Shown here piece after piece: positions 55,552-64,000 of a stretch of 64,000 nt of DNA. The translations under genes were made by a program, and so were the position numbers. This DNA comes from Branchiostoma floridae (Eukaryota > Chordata > Leptocardii > Amphioxiformes > Branchiostomatidae): positions 2,995,897 through 3,059,896 of the forward strand of contig NC_049984.1 in assembly GCF_000003815.2 (NCBI RefSeq), given 5' to 3'. Numbering within the stretch: the first letter of the stretch is position 1; the number at the start of each line of letters is the position of its first letter. The notes below the pieces were generated by a model. It saw only the letters and a list, made by a program, of their open reading frames with translations. It was not told where the DNA came from and did not search any database.

Positions 55552-57057
55552 CTGTGGGGAGAGAAAGAGATGCAAAGTTAGCAAAAATGCCAAAATATTG
55601 CAGTTTTGAACATGGGTTACTGTAAAAGGGGGAATGTTCGTGGTGATTTTCTGTTTGCGATTTTTGCAGTGACATCTTAACTGCAAACTTCAAACCACCA
55701 AAAACGTTTTCCCTTTTCTGTAAAACCTTAGTAGCAACGACAATTTCAACAGTGATCTTCAAACCACAGTCCGCAAACAATCCATTTTCTTCCTACCGCA
55801 AAATCAAATCCCCACAAATATTTCTCTTTTTACAGCTGTCAATAGTGTAGCACAACAAAGAGCTCTTTTCAGTTACTGGTAAATCATCATGGTAAATCCA
55901 TATAGAATTTGTATACCATCATAATACACATGAATACTGCAAAGTACGCAATAATCCACAGCAAAACAAGGATCAAGAATCGAACAGAGAAACATGTTAA
56001 CATGTCGAACAAGATTGTGATAACTGACTCTGGTGAGGAAAAGGCGACAACCCTCCTATAAAGTTTTCCATCAAACAGTTCAACAAATTGAAATAAAATG
56101 TCATGTCTAGGTATACACAGACAACTAGGCACCAGCCTTAACATGATATTTGTACTTATTGCCAGTTAGTCCTGTGGGTAGCATGGACATTTACAGAAAA
56201 AAAGGCCACTTATTCATTCAACATATTTCACAGTTACAATTATATTGTTGAATTACCTTTTTTCAAGCTCACAATTGGCAAAAAAGTAATCTACTAATGG
56301 GTTTCTTTTAATTGGTTTTTGTTGAAAGGGACATACATATGACAGCAAAAATAACTGCAATGTACTCAGCATACTACACTATTCTACAGCTGTCTAATAC
56401 TTACTGTAACCTCAGAAGTACTAGTACCAGACAACCTTACCCAAAGAAAGCAGGGTTAGGTAAAGTTTCATATGGGCAATCTGGCAAGTACATGTTTATC
56501 TCCACTTCCCCAAACTAGATTTTCACTGCCCCAAAATTGAAAATGACATATTCTATTTGTTCTATTCATATTCTGCATTTGGAATTACTGCAAAGAAATC
56601 CTTTTCATTTTTTCAGATAAGAAAATACTTCAAAGCATGTTAAAAGAATGTTTTAGCTTCCGACAATTTAGTCTGGTTAGTGAACCAATGTCCATACCCA
56701 TGGAAAATCCATGCTAGCCCTATACACAAAGACATGTAATCGGCAAATGTGACTTGCCTGAGCAAATCAGGCCAATGGACTTGTTCAACCCTTCCCAAGA
56801 TGTGCCAATCTAATATTCGTACACAATCAATTCTATGGACAAGAAATATCTATTCCATCATACCTTTACAAAAACTGCTGTAACACCCTCCAGACCAGTC
56901 TGCCTTCTAATGCCCTGAACCTACCACTAATTTGATTCATTAGCAAAGCATGCCCATCTAACCAGCCTTCCCTAACGATGTAAAAGTACCAGCATCTTTT
57001 ATGGACAGTAATGGCAGTAAACTCCGCGTCCCGGCTTTTACTGCCCGAGTTATAAAT
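55552..57057. other. Spire upstream intron, nothing recognised
   Basis: No exon with Spire KIND N-terminal motifs is visible on the minus strand. AT-rich sequence. Confidence 0.55.
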
Positions 57058-58320
57058 GGCAACAGCGATGGATCCGGTCATTGTAAAATGTGGGTCAGTC
57101 TTATCGGACAGAGAGAGTCGGCAGTCGCGAGTAGCGATGACATTTTATTAGGACTAGATGAAGATTAACTGTTCTAACATGTGGAAATGGTAATGTCTTG
57201 AAAGAGTGGATAATCTAAGTCATTTGTTTGGCAAACAATTTCTTTTAAAGGAACAAAAGAAAGAAATATACAACCCTACCATATTGGTTCAAAGATCATG
57301 CTAAAGATGAATATCAACAAGAAAACAGAATGAGAGGTAACTCTGGGCCTTGGTACCAGGTTTAGGGAGTGAATGTGCTCAGATGCAAGTTTTCCTACTA
57401 GCCCTCTCTTTTTGTCTTGTCCACTTGCTGACGTTTTGCTGAGAAGCATTTAAGAACAATGGGTTGGTGTGTTTTAAAGTAAATTTGTGCGGCAACAGCG
57501 ATGGATCTGGTCATTGTAAAATGTGGGTCAGTCTTATCGGACAGCGAGAGCCCGCAGTCGCGAGTAGTGATGACGTTTTATTAGGACTAGATGAAGATTA
57601 ACCAATCTTACGAAGTCATTTGTTGGCAGACAGTTTCTTTTAATAAAGGAGCATAAGAAGGAAATATACAGCACAACAACATTGGTTCAAAGATCATGCT
57701 AAATATGAATACCAACAAGAAAACAGAATAGGCGTAAGTCTGGGCCTTGGTACAAGGTTTAGAGAGTTGTGTTCAGATGCAAGTTTTCCCACTAGCCCTC
57801 TCTTTTTGTCTTGTCCACTTGCTGACGTTTTGCTGAGAAGTATTTAAGAACAATGGGTTGGTGTGTTTTAAAGTAAAGTTGTACGGCAACAGCGATGGAT
57901 CTGGTCATTGTAAAATGTGGGTCAGTCTTATCGGACAGCGAGAGCCCGCAGTCGCGAGTAGTGATGACGTTTTATTAGGAACAGATGAAGATTAACCAAT
58001 CTTACATGTGGAAATGGTAATGTCTTGAAAGAGTGAATAATCTAAGGCATTTGTATGGCAGACAATTTCTTTCAAAGGATCAAAAGAAAATAATATACAG
58101 CCCCAGCACATTGGCTCTCAGATTTTTCAAGATAATGCTAAATATGAATATCAACAAGAAAACGGAATGAGAGGAAGTTTGGGCCTTGGTTAACAAAGGA
58201 TTAGAGTGAAAATATATTCAGATGCAGTTTTCCTCCTTTTTTTTTCTTTCATCCTATCTGCTTATTGACCTTTTGCTGTGAAGTATTTAAGAACAAAGAC
58301 AGGAGATTGGTAGAGTCTAA
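57058..58320. repeat. Three tandem units of 395-435 bp with a CpG-rich conserved core
   Basis: Units start GGCAACAGCGATGGATCTGG at 57058, 57491 and 57885. The first 95 bases (including GTCAGTCTTATCGGACAG and CAGTCGCGAGTAG) are almost unchanged in all three, while the rest varies more. The core has several CpGs. It encodes no protein I recognise. Confidence 0.85.
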
Positions 58321-60639
58321 AGCTAAATTTGCATAGAATCTATTAAAGGGTTTTAAGGACTGCAAAAGTTTATACATTTACTTCTAAATCAGTCTTGCTG
58401 TACACATGTACTTGGTCAGTCATGTACATGTAATTTCTCATTTTTAAGATTAAAATAATACCCCGTAATATGTATTCTCCATGGTTTGATTAGCTGTGAT
58501 AATGTCTTCCAACAAAAAGCCCCAAAACTAGTCTATCTTGTTTACTATCAAATACTATGCTATCATAAATTTATTCAGGTTTGTAGCACCTAAATTTGTA
58601 GAACCCTGTTCACAGTAGTATCATTTTGGCAGTCTTCTTGCAGATCTCTCCACTATGGAAAGCACAGACTCACAAGTTGTATTCCGTTGTATTACTACTG
58701 TACAGCTGCAGAATCATTCAACAAAAACCTCCTCCTAAATGCAAAAAATATGTCCCCTCGAAAAATAGCAAATTCACAGTAGCAAATCTCCTGTCAGAAT
58801 ACAGGTGTTCCCATATCTCCCATCTCTATATCTGAGGTGTGTAACTCTATAGGAATGTTGTCTGTCCAGCCTCAAGCTTACCCGTAATACCTTAAACAAT
58901 GGCTCAGACAGCTGAGGGATCAGCACGATTACGTGACTACACACAACAACATCTGGGATGCCTGCAGCTGAGATTTCTTTGCAGGGTGTATTTAGGTGAA
59001 ATGCAATAGCATTGCCTAAGGGCAATTGAGTACGATAGCTTGAATGGAGAATCATTTCCGCCTCTATATGCAGATATAATATAATCATAGGCTTGACCTA
59101 GTGTACAAAATTTGGTCAGGGCCATAGGCATGATCCACAACAGCTTTTGAAAATGTACAGGTATTCACAAAGTTTGGCAAATGAACCTGACCCAAAACTC
59201 CTTTATTTCTAAATTTCAACTGCAGTTTCAATGCTAAAGAAAGTAACATGTCATAATATCAAAAATTTTGAGTGTTTAACATCATACCTTTTTTCTGATC
59301 AGGAATGAAAGATAAACAGGAAATCAATTTGATGTTGCCTAAAAAGTAAAGTTGCTACCTGTGCAAATCCTACAAGAACGTGTCAGCAAAATGTGACACT
59401 TTTAATACGATACTAGTAGCACGCTGTGTTGTACTAGCTGTTCAAACAGTGATTACTCCAACAGACCACAGGATGGTAGAGCCTTTGGGCCGTAATGCAG
59501 CCAGAAAAAATATTGGAAAAACAACTGGAAAAACAATCTACAAATGACATTTTCTGCAATAGTATGCCCAGCGTTGTCTCGCGCATCATGAGCTGTTTAA
59601 AGAGACCTGCTGAAGTCGCAGGTCACAGAGCCCTGAACAAATATGTAATGGAGAGGATTTTCAGCTGAATATGCTTGATCATGAGTCTCTGGCTCTGAAA
59701 ATGTTTGAATTTGGCCACATTCTGGCAATCAACTAATACGGCCAAAGCTTGTTGACTGTACAACAGAAGTTTCACAGAGATTAGGGACAGACCAGGAAGA
59801 CAAAGGCAGGACAAAACTGTGTTGTGACCATGATGGTGAACTTGTGAAGTGTTAATTAAGTTTGAAAGCAGTCGACATCAGTTTGTAAAAATATTTTGTC
59901 AACTTTTTTTTACAGCTGCCTGTCTGTGCCAAACATTTTGTCGCTAAATCGTACAATCATGTAGTATTTTGCTATCTTCCTCCTTACTAGCCCATTGTCT
60001 CATACTAAAATTCTCTTCGACTTCATTCCTCATTGATTAGCATTCTTAAAAGCTGAGTCACCCTCGGGATTGCAGAGTATAAATGAAGAGGCAGGTATGG
60101 GTGACACAGACCAGTTCACATCTGGGGCAGTCGGTCCATTGGCGACACATTAAGGACATGATAAGAGCAATCATGTCTGTAGATTGGTGCAGATAACGTT
60201 CAGAATCAATACACATCAAATCTTCAAATTCTCAACTCATTTGCACTTCCAGACATCTTTTTACAATCATTTGTGAAACTATTTTAAACCAAATGCAAAA
60301 CTCTTGCATACAGAAAACTTTCTCATTCTGTGAATCCATTCTTTGCGTCAGGTGCGATCAAGCTATCTTTTCTGCTGCCAATAATCAAATATTATGAAAG
60401 ATCGTTATAAATGTATGTGGCCCCCTGGTTATTCTAAGTATTTTTATAATAATATCATCCACCTATCCAATGTCAGAATGAGAATGTCAGAATGAAAGGT
60501 TTACTCAACTCAACTCTATCAACCAGGGACGGAGCAGCCGACAGCTGAATTGTGCACCTTCGACTACACAAAAAGCAATTAACATCACTTAAACCCTATC
60601 ATCTTGTCATATACATTGTAATTGTTATTTCTAAAACAC
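58321..60639. other. Intron or upstream sequence, nothing recognised
   Basis: No convincing exon, RNA or complete transposon seen on either strand. Confidence 0.55.
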
Positions 60640-60800
60640 GACTAACATACATAGACCAGCTTGCTCGTGATGTGGGGTTGCGGGTTGAGGACTTAGAGAA
60701 CGCTATGGGTGACAGGGACGTTTGGAAGGAGAGAGTGGACCTGGTCCGGGCAAGTAGCCCTCGACGATGATGACAATGATGAAAACACAATAAAGAGTCT
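60640..60800 (+). mobile_element. LINE 3' end: last ORF residues and tail
   Basis: The frame reads LTYIDQLARDVGLRVEDLEN then AMGDRDVWKERVDLVRASSP and stops at 60770. This is the usual C-terminus of a LINE family (TYxDQLxxDxGL...RDxWRExV). A short GATGATGA stretch and AATAAA (60789) follow. It is 5' truncated. Confidence 0.75.
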
Positions 60801-61620
60801 TGATACAAATGAGTACTAAAAAAGTTCCAGCCTAGAAGTCATAAATTGACATAATCACAGATGGTCCGGTGCTCCCAAAATTCTAAAAGCTGCACAGTTT
60901 ATTGTGGGACCACGATGCATGATTTGTGATGATGACGGTCTGTCCCCATAAAATCGTGATTAGGAGGCCTAAGGCAGGCTATTCAAAAATTTCCCTTGGC
61001 TCCGCTATTATTATTTAGACCAGTGATATGACCCAGACACATGCCACAAGGGAATAATGAAGGAAATAATTAGTATGATCAGATTGAATCATAGACATGG
61101 TGAACCACTAACAGGCATAACAGACCAGTTTTGTACGTGGAGCAAGTACATGTAACCAAGTATGCAAGCAAAGTTCTACATGCACTAACATCTTAAAAGA
61201 TGAAAAAAATGCTGTGGTTTTAGATTAAACCAGGACACAGCTTTCTACAAGCATAATAATTTAAAAATTAAACAGATGTATAATTATGTATTCATTTCAG
61301 TAATCATACTGTGCTTGATAAACAAAAAACACAAACATCGCCCAGAGGTAATCATCATATCCAGAGGAAATGATCAGAGACTCTGAGAGAGGTCACACAC
61401 AGGTCAGATCCTGGTGACCCAGTTTACATATAGTTGGAGAACAGATGACAAATTTTATAACAGTACTATATATATCAAACATATTCACGTACAAGAACTT
61501 TATTCAGCTTTTTTGGAAGTGAACATGCAAAGGGCTGTAATTGCAAACCAGATGACACTCTCTTGCATATGATAAAAACCATATAAGTCCCACAACAGGA
61601 CAACATACTACATGTACCAG
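60801..61620. other. Nothing recognised
   Basis: AT-rich sequence without visible coding or repeat structure that I can name. Confidence 0.55.
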
Positions 61621-61965
61621 CAGGCTTTTAGCTACAATTTTATCATAGGGTGTCCAAATTTCTTGCCGTTTGGCGAGTGCTACAGGTGCGAGTATTGCAG
61701 GGGATCTGGGGACATCCTCACTCAGAAAATTTTGAAATTTATAGCTCTCTGAAACACCATTTCCCACATTTTGAGGTGCAAATTTGTGGGAATGAAAAAA
61801 AATGTACTGTCAGACAGGCCACATGTGACCTGTAGCATCCCTGGTCAATCAGAATTTCATGCTTGTCAGAGGATGTGCTCCCCAGTCTAAGGGCGTACAA
61901 TTTGAGTTTTTTTTTTTAACAGGCCATACATTGTACACCTGTACGCATGCCTGGCTAAAAGCCTG
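61621..61965. mobile_element. hAT-like MITE with exact 8-bp target duplication TGTACCAG
   Basis: It starts CAGGCTTTTAGCTACAA and ends TGGCTAAAAGCCTG. TGTACCAG is present at 61613-61620 and 61966-61973. Internal words such as AATTTCATGCTTGTCAGAGG are shared with 50864-51222. No transposase ORF. Confidence 0.92.
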
Positions 61966-62189
61966 TGTACCAGTACCAATGTGTGGTTTACGATGCTCCA
62001 GAGTTATATGTGGTGTGACGCATAAAAAGGAAGCAATAAACATTTATTTATTAAATGCAAGCATGGCTGAAATACATGTAGATATGATAGCCAAATGTAG
62101 GCCACATGCTAGGCTGAACAGCATCAAAGTTGTAATACATTGATAAATACAGCTGCGGGCTAATGCAATCAATTGGAAAACCAGTCATA

Positions 62190-62430
62190 CCTAGGCTCTG
62201 GATATGTTAATCGTAAACCATTTTCGCACTTGACCTTCCTCTCCAAAACCGCTACACACCTACCAAGTTTCGGGAAAATCGCCCAGCTAGATTTTGACTT
62301 ATGCTGCCCAAAACAAACCGCAAAAAACATACCAAGCTCGCTGCAGTACCGTAGGAAAACGCCAGGTAAACCGTTTTCAAACTTGGCATTCCTTTCGACA
62401 ACCGCTACACACCTACCAAAAATCACAAAG
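62190..62430. repeat. Two-unit tandem repeat, period about 150
   Basis: ACCGCTACACACCTACCAA occurs near 62249 and 62400, each preceded by a TTTTC, then TTG-C-TTCCT context. The open frame across it (62173-62619) has no recognisable motif. Confidence 0.6.
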
Positions 62431-62989
62431 TTCCATCCACAATTTCTGGAGTTATATGCTGTTGACCTACATACAGACCCAAGTCAGCAATCTCATACTC
62501 TTCTTGGCGAAGAGAATTATCATTCTAGCAAAATAGATCTAGACCATCTGAACATTAAGGAAACAGAGCAGGCAATTTTGCATATATTTTCTACAAACTT
62601 CAGAAATCATATTTTTTGAGCAAGCATCATACTGTCAACAATGTTCAGCTGAATTTGTTGAAAGTGTCAAAATTGCCCCAAAAGCCAAGAATATTTTTCC
62701 CTTGCAAATCTACCATTACATTGGAAAGGCTTGTGACCAACGAACACTGGCTGATCATTGTGGCGATCCAAAAGACAATATTGCAGCGTTGTTGTTGCAA
62801 TAAAATGTCCTTTTAGTAGTTTTACAGCTAGATTCGTGCTATGTGACTCCTGCTTTCACAACAAACACAAGAAATGTATACAATAACACGGAATGACCAC
62901 ACAACGGTCAAATAGCAGCCATCAGCTATAACTATGTGATATCATAGAATATTCTATTTTCTCTTTTCATCATTACGCCAAATGGACTA

Positions 62990-63185
62990 CAGTGAAACCT
63001 GTCTATAGGGGTCACTCAAGGGACTGACCAAATTTGGCCCCTATAGGCAGTATAGCCAAAAAGGTACATTTCACCACAAGCAAAGCATTCAGCTTCCACT
63101 GAGAAAATCCAAGGGACCGACAAAAAGTGACCGCAATGGCCAGGTGGCCCCTATACTCAGGTGACCCCTAAGGCAGGTTTCACTG
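62990..63185. mobile_element. Mariner/pogo-like MITE, TA target, TIR CAGTGAAACCTGTC
   Basis: TA|CAGTGAAACCTGTCTATAGG on the left pairs with AAGGCAGGTTTCACTG|TA on the right, with GGGGTCAC/GTGACCCC next inside. TA flanks both sides. 196 bp, no ORF. Confidence 0.85.
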
Positions 63186-63394
63186 TATTTATGGAATATT
63201 TTGAACTGGTGTTACAAATTCCTCTTTTTCCATTGGAATATTGAAAAATCTCCTTTTACCCTTGTGGGCAGAGCCACACTATTTCCTGTACACAAGCTTC
63301 TTCCATGTTCTAACTACTAAGTACTACATTCAGCAGCAGATGTCTTCATTCATCAGCCCTTTGTATAGACAAATGAACATGTAAAAGGGCAGCG

Positions 63395-63485
63395 ATAACT
63401 CCTGGACAGGGCGTTATTACATGATAACCCCTCGGACAGGGCGTTATTACATGATAACCCCTCGGACAGGGCATTATTACATCTA
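63395..63485. repeat. Three short tandem units (about 30 bp)
   Basis: GATAACCCCTCGGACAGGGC followed by GTTATTACAT repeats near 63392 (variant TCCTGG), 63423 and 63453. Confidence 0.85.
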
Positions 63486-63687
63486 TAATGCATGGGGTGA
63501 TGCCAGACAATAGAGCTGTGAGCTTTAATCTCTCTGTCCAATAATTATGTGTCCCTGAGGTCACACAGATCTGATTACTAAGGTTCACAGGTCATGATTC
63601 AGCAGTCAGGCTGTTTCCTACCAGCGCTATTGGAACAGGCTATAGTAAATTATACATACATACATTGTATTGAGCTTTATGGAGGGA

Positions 63688-63765
63688 GAGATGGATGGAT
63701 GGATGGATGGATGGATGGAAGGATAAATAGATGGATAGATACATACATACATACATACATATATA
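63688..63765. repeat. Tetranucleotide microsatellites GGAT and CATA
   Basis: A (GGAT)n run at 63689-63723 passes into GATA-like and (CATA)n runs to 63761. Confidence 0.95.
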
Positions 63766-64000
63766 GTTGATACTTAAAACCTAAAATATATACATAACAT
63801 AGATCTGTATAGGAAAAAATGGTTGACTTAAAAGCTTGACATTTAAGAAACATGATTATATTAATGTAGAAATACCTGGTACTCAATGTCTCATTCACAT
63901 AAAGCAATCAATGTCACAGTTATAATGCCTTCTAACAATTTTATTGGTGTTATGTTGGTGAATTGGGGTGTGCAATTAATTATTCTACATTTGTGACAAA

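Noticed and set aside
55887-56144. Minus-strand ORF with a membrane-like end, upstream of the KIND exon
   Set aside because: It carries no KIND N-terminal motif and lacks a phase 0 donor leading to 55551. Treated as chance.
56866-57081. Minus-strand ORF starting MTGSIAVAIYNSGSKSRDAE
   Set aside because: The start lies in the tandem-repeat core; sister units break the frame and no family is recognised.
55552-64000. Search for the first KIND exon and start codon of spire
   Set aside because: No minus-strand frame with the expected KIND N-terminal wording and a phase 0 donor was found. It probably lies beyond the window.

Overview
The window reads as intron-rich animal DNA: AT-rich, full of short DNA transposons, LINE remnants and local tandem repeats, with no bacterial-style gene packing. 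Its best recognised gene is a metazoan actin nucleator of the Spire family. Frequent ACATGTACATGT-like words, the repeat families, and tandem repeats that span exon-intron junctions (a feature I recall being described in amphioxus) suggest a cephalochordate (Branchiostoma-like). That assignment is inference.

Layout. (1) 1-4362 is a long inverted repeat with arms of about 1.9 kb; its loop holds a 5S rRNA-derived sequence. (2) 4.4-7.6 kb has a decayed reverse-transcriptase fragment, then two plus-strand exons (5228-5371, 6072-6196). These look like the C-terminal end of a gene carrying a RHIM amyloid-signalling motif (VQIGxxNxM). Two further LINE 3' ends follow. (3) 7.6-11.6 kb is repeats, palindromes and probably the 3' UTR of the next gene. 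(4) 11,658-55,551, minus strand, is a Spire gene. Fourteen exons join in perfect phase into 1785 nt (594 codons plus stop): second half of KIND, the WH2 actin-binding region, an acidic/basic linker, Spir box, FYVE-like zinc finger and C-terminal tail. The exons for the start of KIND were not found and probably lie beyond 64 kb. (5) 55.6-64 kb is intron or upstream sequence with tandem repeats and MITEs.

Beyond the canonical exons, the Spire locus holds phase-compatible extra exons that may create isoforms. There is a 21-nt microexon between WH2 domains (32109-32129) and a 39-nt Ser-rich cassette near the C terminus (14015-14053). A CpG-rich internal promoter leads a membrane-anchor first exon (39483-39617). 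A possible alternative last exon would give a KIND-only protein (54902-55117). A GC-rich 306-nt ORF (22002-22307) has matching phases but a poor donor. None is proven; RNA-seq junctions would decide.

A second theme is that four Spire exons each have a tandem repeat spanning one of their splice junctions, so splice sites and short coding pieces are copied into the neighbouring intron. In two cases the copies differ from the exon mostly at synonymous positions. Several hAT-like and other MITEs carry exact target-site duplications, and one inserted into a satellite array whose other units show the empty site.
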